A stretch of 64,000 bases of DNA from JBBRVW01 sp038246545 (GTDB lineage Bacteria; Actinomycetota; Actinomycetes; JACCUZ01): assembly GCA_038246545.1 (NCBI GenBank), contig JBBRVW010000016.1:20836-84835 (forward strand). The letters run 5' to 3'. The position numbers and the translations under genes were made by a program. Below, piece after piece: positions 42,380 through 51,224 of the stretch; position 1 is the stretch's first letter, and the number at the start of each line of letters is the position of its first letter. Below the pieces are notes generated by a model. The model was not told the origin of the DNA. It saw nothing but the letters and a program-made list of their open reading frames with translations, and did not search any database.

Positions 42380-42832
42380 GTGCTCACCATGCAGGCTGCC
42401 GTGCCGCGCGTCCTTCGCGCCGTCCCGCCCGTCGCGACCTCCGGGCGCGACCGGGGCGACATCGTGCTGGGCTGGCTCACCCGCCTGACGGTGGTGTTCG
42501 CCGTCGTCGGCCTGGCACTGTTCGAGGCCATCTCGATCGGCACCACCACTGCCAACGTCGCCGACCAGGGCTCCTACGCCGCCCAGGAGGCGTCCGCGAC
42601 CTGGGACCAGACCAGGAACGCGCAGTCCGCCTACGAGGCCGCCGTCACCGCCGCCGTCGACCAGAACGCCGAGAACGTGGTCTCGACCAAGGACTTCCTC
42701 ATCGACCCCGACGGCACCGTCCACCTGGTCATCAGCCGGGACGCCAAGACCCTGCTGCTCTTCCGGTGGCACCGCACGGCCGGCTGGGCGCACGTCAGCC
42801 GCGCGGCCGAGGGCCGCAGCGTCCAGAGCTGA
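42380..42832 (+). CDS. Small single-pass membrane protein of unknown function
   Basis: 150 residues (GTG at 42380, or ATG at 42389). One membrane helix (VVFAVVGLALFEAISIG, about 38-55) follows a positively charged N-terminus, then an extracytoplasmic helix rich in Ala, Gln and Glu (about 56-95) and a compact beta region ending RAAEGRSVQS. The layout is like TadE-type pilin-like or stalk proteins, but no family is recognised. It lies between murJ and the pseudokinase gene, 67 bp after murJ, so it may belong to the MurJ-control locus. Confidence 0.72.
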   Translation: MLTMQAAVPRVLRAVPPVATSGRDRGDIVLGWLTRLTVVFAVVGLALFEAISIGTTTANVADQGSYAAQEASATWDQTRNAQSAYEAAVTAAVDQNAENVVSTKDFLIDPDGTVHLVISRDAKTLLLFRWHRTAGWAHVSRAAEGRSVQS

Positions 42833-42984
42833 CGACGCGCGACGGCAGCCGGCCGCGGACCCACCGCCGCCGGCAGGACTGACAGCCGGGTTCCCGGGGT
42901 AGTCGGACCTACGATGGTCGGACCCGCTCGCGCGGGGCCCGGGCCACCGGTCCCTGCCGTACGTCAGTCCCCGACGGGAGTGCT

Positions 42985-44472
42985 GTGTCGCCGAACGCCG
43001 TCGAGCCGGGCACCAGGCTCGTCGACCGCTACCGCCTCGACAAGCACCTCGGCGAGGCGGGCGGCACGGCCTACTGGCGCGCGCACGACGAGCTGTTGGA
43101 CCGCTCGGTCGGCGTCTGCCTGCTCAGCGCCGACGACAGCCAGGCCGAGCGGGTCCTCGGTGCCGCCCGCCGCGCGGCCGCCGTCACCGACCCGCGGTTC
43201 CTGCGGGTGCTCGACGCCAGCGAGGTCGAGAGCCCCCTCGGCAGCGTGGTGTACGTCGTCAACGAGTGGGTCCGCGCCACCAACCTCACCGACCTGCTGG
43301 CCGACGGGCCGCTCCCGCCTGCCGAGGCGCGCGACCTGGTCCGTGAGATCGCCGACGCCCTCGACTCCGCGCACCGCGACGGGCTCGCGCACCTCTGCCT
43401 GCAGCCCGAGCACGTCCTGCGCACCAGCCACGGCCAGGTCAAGATCGTCGGCCTGGCCGTCGAGGCAGCCGTCCGCGGCATCGAGGCCACCGACGAGACC
43501 GACGCCGCCCACCGTGACACGCAGGGCGTCGCCGCAGTGGGCTACGCCGCCCTGACCGCGCGCTGGCCCGGCCCGGAGTCGACCGGGCTGGCGGCCGCCC
43601 CGCACGACGGCGACGCCCTCTGCAGCCCGCGGCAGGTACGCGCCGGCATCCCGCACGACATCGACCAGCTGGTCAGCCGCGCCCTCGACGTGCCCGGGAC
43701 GGCCGGCCCGGCGGTCCGCACCCCCGCGGCGCTGGCCGCCGCGCTCGGCGACGCGCGCGTCACGACCCGGGTCCCGGCGGTCCGACCGCCCGGAGGCAGC
43801 ACCAGCGACTCGTTCCCGCCCGGCCGGCTGGCGCCGTACGACGACCAGGGCCGCCGGCGTCCCGGCCGCACCACCGTGCTCGCGTGGGGTGCCGTGGCCG
43901 TCGTGCTGTGCGTCGGTCTGGCCCTCGCGCTGGGCCAGGTGATCACCGGGCTGGGCGGCGAGGACAGCGGCGACGCCACGACCCCGGACAGCACCAGCTC
44001 GCCGTCCGGCTCGGCGGCCGCCACGGGAGACCCGGTGACGGTCCAGGGCGTGTCGACGCTGGACCCGCCCCCGGACGGCAACGGTGACGAGAACGGCTAC
44101 GCCGCGCAGCGGGCCGTCGACGGCAAGACCTCCACCGCGTGGACGACCAAGTCCTACAACGAGCAGTTCGGGCCGGCCGGCCTCAAGGACGGCGTCGGTC
44201 TCGTCCTCGACCTCGGCGCGCCCACGCCCCTCAGCTCGGTGACCGTGCGGACCGTCGGGGCCACCGACCTCGAGATCCGGACCGCGGACCAGGAGGGCGC
44301 TGCCCTCGACGACTACGACCTGATGGCGACGGCGTCCGACGTCGACCGGCGTGCGGTGCTCCGCCCGCAGGACGACGTGACCGCCCGCTACGTGCTCGTC
44401 TGGCTCACCTCGCTGCCCGCCGATGGCACGGGCTACCGCGGCCAGGTCCAGGAAGTCACCATCACCCGCTGA
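42985..44472 (+). CDS. Transmembrane pseudokinase (MviN-associated, FhaA-partner type)
   Basis: 495 residues from GTG with GGGAG upstream. The N-terminal kinase-like domain starts RYRLDKHLGEAGGTAYWRA. The catalytic loop reads HLCLQPEH where active kinases have HRDLKPEN, the beta-3 Lys is missing and no DFG is present (KIVGLA), so phosphotransfer is unlikely. A membrane helix (about 292-314) leads to an extracytoplasmic discoidin-like beta domain (YAAQRAVDGKTSTAWTT, about 372-388). In mycobacteria the equivalent part is fused to MviN and, when phosphorylated, recruits FhaA to slow wall synthesis. Here it is a free-standing gene. Confidence 0.85.
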   Translation: MSPNAVEPGTRLVDRYRLDKHLGEAGGTAYWRAHDELLDRSVGVCLLSADDSQAERVLGAARRAAAVTDPRFLRVLDASEVESPLGSVVYVVNEWVRATNLTDLLADGPLPPAEARDLVREIADALDSAHRDGLAHLCLQPEHVLRTSHGQVKIVGLAVEAAVRGIEATDETDAAHRDTQGVAAVGYAALTARWPGPESTGLAAAPHDGDALCSPRQVRAGIPHDIDQLVSRALDVPGTAGPAVRTPAALAAALGDARVTTRVPAVRPPGGSTSDSFPPGRLAPYDDQGRRRPGRTTVLAWGAVAVVLCVGLALALGQVITGLGGEDSGDATTPDSTSSPSGSAAATGDPVTVQGVSTLDPPPDGNGDENGYAAQRAVDGKTSTAWTTKSYNEQFGPAGLKDGVGLVLDLGAPTPLSSVTVRTVGATDLEIRTADQEGAALDDYDLMATASDVDRRAVLRPQDDVTARYVLVWLTSLPADGTGYRGQVQEVTITR

Positions 44473-44563
44473 CCCGGCTCCGCGGCGCGCTTCATCCGCC
44501 GGGCGGACCTGTCGACCTACGCTGGGTGGGCCCGGCACCGGGCCGGGCGGCGAGGTGGGTCGA

Positions 44564-45232
44564 GTGCACGACGGCAGCGACGGCGGGCGCAGCGACGCCG
44601 AGCTCCTGCACGCGCACGCCGAGGGCGACCCGGACGCGTTCGGCGAGCTGGTCGGCCGGCACCGTGACCGGCTGTGGGCCGTCGCGCTGCGCACCCTGGG
44701 CCATCCCGAGGAGGCAGCCGACGCCCTCCAGGACGCCCTGCTCTCGGCGTTCCGGGCCGGCCGTGGGACCTCGGCCTGGCGCGGCGACTCCGCGGTCACG
44801 ACCTGGCTGCACCGCATCGTGGTCAACGCCTGCCTGGACCGGGCCCGGCGGCGGGCCGCCCGGCCGGCCGATCCGCTGCCCGAGCACGACAGCCTCCAGG
44901 TCGCCGACCGGCGCGACGAGGTGGCGGCCCGCACCACGGCCCTCGACGTCACTGCCGCGCTGGCCACCCTGCCGGTCGAGCAGCGCGGTGCCCTGGTCCT
45001 CGTCGACATGTACGGCTGGTCGGTCGAGGACGCCGCGCAGGCGCTGGACTGCCCGGTCGGCACCGTCAAGAGCCGCTGCGCCCGCGGTCGGGCAAAGCTG
45101 CTGCCGCTGCTGCGGGAGCGGAACCGCGAGACCGGCCCCGACGTCCCACCGAGGACAGCCGCCGGGAGCACCGGCCGCCCGGCCCCACCACTTCCCGCAG
45201 CACCCGACACCCCGGACGGAGGTCAGCGATGA
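44564..45232 (+). CDS. sigM: ECF sigma factor, SigM type
   Basis: 222 residues from GTG (44555 is an alternative). Region 2 has EEAADALQDALLSAFRAG (about 50-67) and region 4 has SVEDAAQALDCPVGTVKSRCARGR (core AAQALDCPVGTVKSR, about 163-177). The tail is Pro-rich. It overlaps the anti-sigma gene by ATGA and sits between the MurJ locus and trxB-trxA, the same place as sigM (Rv3911) in mycobacteria and its Streptomyces counterpart. It is likely an envelope-stress sigma factor. Confidence 0.88.
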   Translation: MHDGSDGGRSDAELLHAHAEGDPDAFGELVGRHRDRLWAVALRTLGHPEEAADALQDALLSAFRAGRGTSAWRGDSAVTTWLHRIVVNACLDRARRRAARPADPLPEHDSLQVADRRDEVAARTTALDVTAALATLPVEQRGALVLVDMYGWSVEDAAQALDCPVGTVKSRCARGRAKLLPLLRERNRETGPDVPPRTAAGSTGRPAPPLPAAPDTPDGGQR

Positions 45233-46146
45233 GCGAGCAGCCCGAGCCGCGGCACCTGGACGCCGACGCGCTGGCCGACCTCCAGGAAGGGCTGCTCGAC
45301 GGCGACGGCGAGGCCACCGCCAGGCGCCACCTGGAGGCCTGCGCGGACTGCCGTGCCGACCTCGCGTCGCTCACCGACCTCCCCGCGCTGCTGGCCGCCG
45401 CCGGCGACGTGGGCCCGGTGCCCGAGCTGGTGGCCGCCCGCCTGGACCGCGCGCTGGCGGCCGAGGCGGTCCGCCCCGCCGTACCGACGGCGACCCGGAC
45501 CATCACGCCGGAGCTGTCCGCGGCACGAGGCCCGGTGCGCGGGATGCGCCTGCTGCAGGCGGCCGCGGCCCTCGTCCTCGTCCTGGGCGCCGGGGCGATC
45601 GGGATCTCGGCACTGCCCCACGGGGGCGACAACAGCACCAGTGCCGGCAGCGCCGGTGCCGCGGACTCTGCCGGCGGGAGCGCAGCGGCCGAGGCAGCAC
45701 ACGCACCCGTCACCGCGAGCGGCCGCAACTGGACCAGGGGCACGCTCACGGCGGCGGCACCGTCGCTCGCCGCGGGCACCTACGGACCCCCGTTCTCGCT
45801 GCTCGACCGGAAGGCGGCGGCCCGCGACGACGCCGGCGGCGCGACCCCGTCGCCGTCTGCCGGGACGCTGAGCGGCTCGCCGAGCATCCCGCCCGAGGCG
45901 GCCGCCGCGGGGCCGGCGTCCCGGCTGGCCGACCCGGCGTCGCTGGCGGCGTGCGTCGTCACCCTTGCCGACGGCGGGCCGGTGGTGCAGCCGCTCGCGG
46001 TCGACCTCGCGACCTACGAGGGCAAGCCGGCGGCCGTCCTCGTGTTCCCGGCGGCGGACGACCGGGCAGCCCTGGACGTCTACGTCGTGGCCCCGGACTG
46101 CCCCACCGGGCTGTTCCTCGACTTCCTCCGCGTGCCGCGGTCCTGA
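45229..46146 (+). CDS. Transmembrane anti-sigma factor with zinc-finger domain
   Basis: 305 residues. A cytoplasmic zf-HC2-like domain with HLEACADC (H-x3-C-x2-C, about 32-39) binds the sigma factor. A membrane helix (LLQAAAALVLVLGAGAIGI, about 107-125) and a Ser/Ala-rich extracytoplasmic domain with two Cys (AACVVTL, PDCPTG) follow. Its overlap with the sigM gene marks it as SigM's regulator. Two extracytoplasmic Cys could form a disulfide, which may be relevant beside the thioredoxin genes. Confidence 0.85.
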   Translation: MSEQPEPRHLDADALADLQEGLLDGDGEATARRHLEACADCRADLASLTDLPALLAAAGDVGPVPELVAARLDRALAAEAVRPAVPTATRTITPELSAARGPVRGMRLLQAAAALVLVLGAGAIGISALPHGGDNSTSAGSAGAADSAGGSAAAEAAHAPVTASGRNWTRGTLTAAAPSLAAGTYGPPFSLLDRKAAARDDAGGATPSPSAGTLSGSPSIPPEAAAAGPASRLADPASLAACVVTLADGGPVVQPLAVDLATYEGKPAAVLVFPAADDRAALDVYVVAPDCPTGLFLDFLRVPRS

Positions 46147-46254
46147 GGCCGTCGGCCGGGGAATGCCCGCCCCGTAGGATCGGTTGACGCCCATGACTGC
46201 CCGGCCGCCCAGGGACGGACCGGGCGGACCCGTCACGGAAGGCGCAGGACCGCA

Positions 46255-47241
46255 GTGGACGACGTACGCAACGTGATCATCATCGGCTCCGGACCGGCCG
46301 GCTACACAGCCGCGATCTACGCCGCCCGGGCGAACCTGTCCCCCCTCGTCTTCGAGGGCTCGGTCACGGCCGGCGGCGCGCTCATGAACACCACCGACGT
46401 CGAGAACTACCCGGGCTTCCCCGAGGGCGTCATGGGTCCCGATCTGATGGACCACCTGCGCAAGCAGGCCGAGCGCTTCGGCGCCGAGCTCGTCACCGAC
46501 GACGTCACGGCCGTCGACCTCACCGGCGAGGTGAAGGTCGTGACCGACGGCAGCGGCGGCGAGCACCGCGCCAGGGCGGTCGTCATCGCCACCGGCAGCG
46601 GCTACCGCGAGATCGGCCTGCCCAACGAGAAGCGGCTCTCCGGCCGCGGCGTCTCGTGGTGCGCCACCTGCGACGGCTTCTTCTTCCGTGACCAGGACAT
46701 CGTCGTGGTCGGCGGGGGCGACACCGCGATGGAGGAGGCCACCTTCCTCACCCGCTTCGCCCGCAGCGTGACGGTCGTGCACCGCCGCGACACCCTGCGC
46801 GCCTCCAAGATCATGCAGGAGCGCGCGTTCGCCAACGACAAGATCCGGTTCCGCTGGAACAGCGAGGTCGTCGACGTCCACGGCGAGAACAAGGTCGACG
46901 GCGTGACCGTGCGTGACCTGACCAGCGACGAGGAGACCCGGCTCGACGTCACCGGCTTCTTCGTCGCTATCGGGCACGACCCGCGCAGCGAACTCTTCCA
47001 GGGCCAGGTGCATCGCGACGACGCGGGCTACCTGCTCGTCGACGCCCCCTCGACCCGCACCAACCTGGTCGGTGTCTTCGCCTGCGGCGACGTGGTCGAC
47101 CACAGCTACCGCCAGGCGGTCACCGCGGCGGGCACGGGCTGCGCCGCCGCCCTGGACGCCGAGCGCTACCTCGCCGCCCTCGAGGACGCCGGGAGCACCC
47201 GCGACGCGATCCAGGTGGCAGCGGCCGGCCTGACCGTCTGA
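46255..47241 (+). CDS. trxB: Thioredoxin reductase
   Basis: 328 residues from GTG. FAD-binding GSGPAGYTAA (11-20), redox Cys136-x2-Cys139 in WCATCDG, NADPH-binding GGGDTAMEEA (about 152-161) and the FAD motif FACGDVVD near 275. It reduces thioredoxin with NADPH in the cytosol. It lies 94 bp upstream of trxA. The gap holds a short repetitive stretch (CCGCACGACCCGCACGACC). Confidence 0.97.
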   Translation: MDDVRNVIIIGSGPAGYTAAIYAARANLSPLVFEGSVTAGGALMNTTDVENYPGFPEGVMGPDLMDHLRKQAERFGAELVTDDVTAVDLTGEVKVVTDGSGGEHRARAVVIATGSGYREIGLPNEKRLSGRGVSWCATCDGFFFRDQDIVVVGGGDTAMEEATFLTRFARSVTVVHRRDTLRASKIMQERAFANDKIRFRWNSEVVDVHGENKVDGVTVRDLTSDEETRLDVTGFFVAIGHDPRSELFQGQVHRDDAGYLLVDAPSTRTNLVGVFACGDVVDHSYRQAVTAAGTGCAAALDAERYLAALEDAGSTRDAIQVAAAGLTV

Positions 47242-47335
47242 GCACCCACCCGACGTACCCGCACGACCCGCACGACCCGCACGACCTGCCACACCAGCAC
47301 ACCGACACCGCCCGAGGACCACGAGAGGAGCTCCT

Positions 47336-47656
47336 GTGGGAGCCAAGAGCGTCACCGACGAGACCTTCATCGCCGAGGTGCTGCAGAGCGACAAGCCCGT
47401 GCTCGTCGACTTCTGGGCCGAGTGGTGCGGGCCGTGCCGCCAGGTCTCCCCGATCCTCGAGGAGATCGCCGGCGAGCATGCCGACAAGATCGAGATCGTG
47501 AAGCTGAACGTCGACGAGAACCCGCGCACGGCCGCCGACTACGGCGTCGTGTCGATCCCGACCATGAACGTCTACCAGGGCGGGCAGGTCGTGAAGTCCA
47601 TCGTCGGCGCCAAGCCGAAGGCCATGCTGCTCAAGGACCTCGCCGAGTTCATCTGA
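47336..47656 (+). CDS. trxA: Thioredoxin
   Basis: 106 residues from GTG, with AGGAG upstream. Active site W30-CGPC (31-34) in VDFWAEWCGPCRQ and the cis-Pro in VSIPTMNVY. It is the general disulfide reductant partner of the upstream reductase. Confidence 0.97.
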   Translation: MGAKSVTDETFIAEVLQSDKPVLVDFWAEWCGPCRQVSPILEEIAGEHADKIEIVKLNVDENPRTAADYGVVSIPTMNVYQGGQVVKSIVGAKPKAMLLKDLAEFI

Positions 47657-47668
47657 GTGCCTCGGCCG

Positions 47669-47700
47669 CGGCGCCGCAGCCCCTCTGGGCGGCGGCGCCG
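47669..47700 (+). terminator. Hairpin terminator after trxA
   Basis: A 9-bp perfect stem CGGCGCCGC / GCGGCGCCG with a 14-nt loop, 13 bp beyond the trxA stop. Confidence 0.55.
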
Positions 47701-47858
47701 TGCTGTGTCCGGCACCGGTCGGGGGGGTCACCGCAGCTGGCGCTCCCCCGCGGCAGTCCTCGGGCCGGTCGGGGCGGGACGGGTTCCCGGACCGCGGGTA
47801 CGCTTCCTGACCTCCGGCCGTTCCATCCGCCCGCCGAGCCCGTAGGAGCGCCCGCCCC

Positions 47859-49040
47859 ATGCCCTCCGACCACCCGCCCGTCGACCACAGCCGAGCCGGC
47901 AGCGCTCCGGCGTACCGGCGCGGCGACAACGGCCCCGCCGTCGCGGAGATCCGGTCCAAGCTCGGCGTGCTCGGGCTGCTCGCCGAGGGTGAGGGCGCCG
48001 AGCTGCTCGACCCGCAGGGTGCCCTCTTCGACGAGGCCACCGACCGCGCCGTGCGGGCCTTCCAGCAGGCCCGCGGCATCTCGGTCGACGGCGTCGTCGG
48101 TGCCCGCACGTACCACGCCCTCGACGAGGCCCGGTGGCGGCTGGGCGACCGGATCCTGTTCTTCGTGCCCGCCCGGTTGATGGCCGGCGACGACGTCGCG
48201 ACGCTGCAGCAGCGGCTGCTCGACATGGGCTTCGACTGCGGCCGGGTCGACGGCCTGTTCGGCGTCGAGACCGAACAGGCGCTGCGGGAGTTCCAGCGCA
48301 ACATCGGGGTCGGCGCCGACGGCACCTGCGGACCGGCGACGTTCAAGGCGCTCACCCAGCTGTCCCACACGGTGGTGGGCGGCAGCCCGCACGCCATGCG
48401 CGACTCCGAGGCCATCACCCGGGCCGGCCCCGCCCTGGCCGGCAAGCTCGTCATCATCGACCCGGCCCGAGCTGACGAGCCCGGCCACGCCGGCCGCGAC
48501 CTGGTGTACGACATCGCCAGCCGCCTCGAGGGCCGGCTCAGTGCCACCGGGGCGTCGGCGTTCCTGACCCGCGGGCCCGAGAGCTCGGCGCAGGACGTGC
48601 CCAGCGAGGAGGACCAGGCGAGCTTCGCCAACGCCGCCGGCGCCGACCTGCTGCTGTCGGTGCACGTCAACCGGCACCCGACCCCGGCGGCCTCCGGGGT
48701 CGCGACGTACTACTACGGCAACGACGAGTACGGCCACCGCTCCGCGGTGGGCGAGCGGCTCGCCGACCTCGTGCAGCGCGAGATCTGCGCCCGTACCGAC
48801 CTGGTGGACTGCCGGGTGCACCCCAAGACCTGGGACGTGCTGCGCCGGACCCGGATGCCCGCGGTCCGGGTCGAGGTGGGCTACCTGTCCAACCCGGGAG
48901 ATGCGGCCCGGCTGGCCGACCCGGCCTTCCGGGACGCGCTCGCGGAGGCGATCGGTGCTGCCGTGCAGCGCCTCTACCTGGCGCCGGAGGACGACGCCGT
49001 CACCGGCGTGCTGCGCATCCCCGAGTGGCTGCGGGCCTGA
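47859..49040 (+). CDS. cwlM: CwlM-type N-acetylmuramoyl-L-alanine amidase family protein
   Basis: 393 residues with no signal peptide. Two peptidoglycan-binding repeats come first (AVAEIRSKLGVLGLL ... AVRAFQQARGISVDGVVG, then VATLQQRLLDMGFDCGRVDGLFG), followed by an Amidase_3 domain (IDPARADEPGHAGRD, about 204-218; SVHVNRHP; VRVEVGYLSNPGD, about 337-349). Mycobacterial CwlM is cytoplasmic and regulates MurA and MurJ rather than cutting wall. The lack of a signal peptide and position beside trxA fit that role. The metal site is altered (DPARADEPGH instead of DPGHGG), so hydrolase activity is doubtful. Confidence 0.88.
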   Translation: MPSDHPPVDHSRAGSAPAYRRGDNGPAVAEIRSKLGVLGLLAEGEGAELLDPQGALFDEATDRAVRAFQQARGISVDGVVGARTYHALDEARWRLGDRILFFVPARLMAGDDVATLQQRLLDMGFDCGRVDGLFGVETEQALREFQRNIGVGADGTCGPATFKALTQLSHTVVGGSPHAMRDSEAITRAGPALAGKLVIIDPARADEPGHAGRDLVYDIASRLEGRLSATGASAFLTRGPESSAQDVPSEEDQASFANAAGADLLLSVHVNRHPTPAASGVATYYYGNDEYGHRSAVGERLADLVQREICARTDLVDCRVHPKTWDVLRRTRMPAVRVEVGYLSNPGDAARLADPAFRDALAEAIGAAVQRLYLAPEDDAVTGVLRIPEWLRA

Positions 49041-49073
49041 CCGCGGCTCTCACACCGGCCGGAACGTGGGCCG

Positions 49074-49772
49074 CTACACCGGCCGGAACGCCGGCTCTGG
49101 GTTCATCGAGCCGAGCAGCCGCTCCAGCGCGACCTCGACGTCCTCCCGCCACGACAACGCGTTGCGCAGCTCCAGCCGCAGCCGGGGGAACAGGTGGTGC
49201 GGCCGGACGGTCTTGAAGCCGACGGCGAGCAGGAAGTCGGCCGGGACCACGCAGCCGCCGATCGGCAGCTCGGAGCCGTCCCGCGGCGTCGCCCGGCCGA
49301 AGGCCTCGATCGCCCGGACACCCCGGCGGCTCAGGTCCTTGGCCGCGGTCTGCACCAGCATCCGCCCGAGACCGGCGCCGGCGAACTCCGGCAGCAGCCG
49401 CGCCGTCATCAGCAGGACGGCATCGGCGGACACCGGGGAGGTCGGGAACGCCAGACTGCGCGGGACGTGCGCCGGCGGAGCGTAGGTGAGGTAGCCGGCC
49501 GCCAATGAGTCGACGTAGGCGATCTTGCCGCAGGAGCCCCACTCGAGCAGGGTCGCCGACAGCCACGCCTCCTTCTCGAGCTCGACGTCACCGGCCTCCT
49601 CGGCGGCCTGCCGGGCCACCGGGTCGAGCTCCCAGAACACGCAGCGACGGCAACCGGGCGGCAGGTCGGAGAGGTTGTCCAAGGTCAGGCTGGCACAACG
49701 CCGCGACACCCGCGCCTCCGCACGTCGATCCCAGGCGGTCGTCTGGAGGGTAGACCCAGAGCCCTGGATCAC
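49074..49772 (-). CDS. GNAT family N-acetyltransferase
   Basis: 232 residues. The acetyl-CoA-binding motif A is LLPEFAGAGLGRMLVQTAAKDL (core AGAGLGRMLVQ, about 147-157). An N-terminal Cys pair in PPGCRRCVFWE (about 41-51) could bind metal. M. tuberculosis Rv3916c holds the same position between cwlM and parB. The substrate is unknown. It converges with cwlM. Confidence 0.85.
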   Translation of the reverse strand: MIQGSGSTLQTTAWDRRAEARVSRRCASLTLDNLSDLPPGCRRCVFWELDPVARQAAEEAGDVELEKEAWLSATLLEWGSCGKIAYVDSLAAGYLTYAPPAHVPRSLAFPTSPVSADAVLLMTARLLPEFAGAGLGRMLVQTAAKDLSRRGVRAIEAFGRATPRDGSELPIGGCVVPADFLLAVGFKTVRPHHLFPRLRLELRNALSWREDVEVALERLLGSMNPEPAFRPV

Positions 49773-50171
49773 GGAAGAGCCCTCCGCCGCTCACGCACAG
49801 TGATGTCGGCGTGTCGTTCTGTCCCCGTGCCGGCGTGTCGGCGTGTCGGCGTGTCGGCGTGCCTGCTGACCAGCCGCGCGCCCGGCATGTCGACCTATCG
49901 ACACGACGCCCCTCGACCCGACGCGGCACGACCGAGCCCTGTGCTGCCTTCGCGCGTGCAGGTCCGCTTGTCCGCAGGTCCGCATGCCCGCAGGTCGACA
50001 CGGCGACTTCTCGACTGGTCGACTCGCAGGGCGAGAGCTGCGCCGGTGTCGTCCCTGTCCTCCATCGACCTGTCGACCCGTCGACCTGTCGACCTGTTGA
50101 CCTGTTGACCTGTTGACCTGTCGGCGCGACGACGTCTCGACCGGACAGCGCACGCGTCTCCGCGGGTCGAG
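49773..50171. other. 399-bp intergenic region with tandem octamer repeats
   Basis: No credible gene on either strand between the GNAT start and parB stop. It contains two 8-bp tandem arrays: 4 x CGGCGTGT at 49831-49862 (last unit CGGCGTGC) and 7 x TCGACCTG-type at 50065-50120. Long open frames on both strands here are low-complexity by-products of the repeats (CRRVG, RSTGRQVD-type). Confidence 0.7.
50065..50120. repeat. 7 x 8-bp tandem repeat (TCGACCTG / TTGACCTG)
   Basis: Seven contiguous octamers: TCGACCTG, TCGACCCG, TCGACCTG, TCGACCTG and three TTGACCTG. They lie 52 bp beyond the parB stop, at the origin-proximal partition locus. The function is unknown; units could bind a protein or be slippage products. 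Confidence 0.85.
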
Positions 50172-51224
50172 TCACTCCGTGGTGGTGTCCGCAGGCCCGT
50201 CGGTGCCCGGCGCCATCAGCCCGACGATCCGCTCCAGGTCGTCGATCGAGCCGAACTCCACGACGATCCGGCCCTTGGACCGTCCCAGGTCGACCTTCAC
50301 CCGGGTCTCGAACCGCTCGGACAGCCGGTCGGCCAGCACGGCGAGCTTGGGCGCCACCGGCCGCGACCCCCGCCGGGCCGGGACCCGCTCGGGGGCGTCG
50401 CCGCCGAGGGAGACGATCTCCTCCACCGAGCGGACCGAGAGCCCCTCGGCCACGATCCGCTGGGCGAGCCGCTCCTGGCCCGCCGCCTCCTCGAGCCCCA
50501 GCAGGGCCCGCGCGTGCCCGGCCGAGAGCACGCCGGCCGCGACCCGGCGCTGCACCGGGGGCGGCAGCTTGAGCAGCCGCAGGGTGTTGGAGATCTGCGG
50601 GCGGGACCGGCCGATCCGGCCGGCCAGCTCGTCGTGCGTGCAGCCGAAGTCCTGCAGCAGCTGGTCGTACGCCGCCGCTTCCTCCAGCGGGTTCAGCTGG
50701 GACCGGTGCAGGTTCTCCAGCAGGGCGTCGCGCAGCATGACGTCGTCGCCGGTCGACCGCACGATGGCGGGGATCGACGTGAAACCGGCCTCGCGCGCCG
50801 CCCGCCAGCGCCGCTCCCCCATGATGAGCTCGTAGCGCTCGGCGCCCGGCTCGCCGCCGACCGGCCGCACCACGATCGGCTGCAGCAGTCCGACCTCGCG
50901 CAGCGAGTGGACCAGCTCGGCGAGCGCCTCCTCCTCGAACACCTCGCGCGGCTGGCGCGGGTTGGGCGTGATCGCGTCCAGCGGGATCTCGGCGAAGTGC
51001 GCGCCGGCGACGGCTGCGGGCTCGCCGGCGACGGAGGCCGCGGGGGTCGCGGGCTCCGCCGGACCGGGACCACCCGTGGCCGTGGCCGGCGCGCCGCTGG
51101 CCCGGCCGGGGATGAGGACGTCCACCGGCGACGGACCGGTCGGTGCCGTCGCGCCGTCCTTGCTCGGTGCCGTGGGGATCAGGGCGCCGAGCCCCCGGCC
51201 CAGCCCTCGTCGACGGTCGCTCAC
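50172..51224 (-). CDS. parB: Chromosome partitioning protein ParB
   Basis: 350 residues from GTG. It has the N-terminal ParA-stimulating motif RRGLGRGLGALIPT (about 4-17), the ParB/Srx CTP-binding domain (NPRQPREVF; GERRWRAAREAG, about 135-146), the helix-turn-helix LAGRIGRSRPQISNTLRLL (about 197-215) and a C-terminal dimerisation domain. ParB binds parS sites, spreads by CTP-gated sliding and loads SMC at the origin. The start overlaps the parA stop (GTGA). Confidence 0.97.
   Translation of the reverse strand: MSDRRRGLGRGLGALIPTAPSKDGATAPTGPSPVDVLIPGRASGAPATATGGPGPAEPATPAASVAGEPAAVAGAHFAEIPLDAITPNPRQPREVFEEEALAELVHSLREVGLLQPIVVRPVGGEPGAERYELIMGERRWRAAREAGFTSIPAIVRSTGDDVMLRDALLENLHRSQLNPLEEAAAYDQLLQDFGCTHDELAGRIGRSRPQISNTLRLLKLPPPVQRRVAAGVLSAGHARALLGLEEAAGQERLAQRIVAEGLSVRSVEEIVSLGGDAPERVPARRGSRPVAPKLAVLADRLSERFETRVKVDLGRSKGRIVVEFGSIDDLERIVGLMAPGTDGPADTTTE

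Noticed and set aside
49831..50120. CRISPR array
   Set aside because: Units are 8 bp and contiguous, with no spacers and no cas genes.
49773..50175. Protein-coding genes in the repeat region beside parB
   Set aside because: The open frames on both strands are repeat-derived (RSTGRQVD, CRRVGVSA) without start signals or conserved features.
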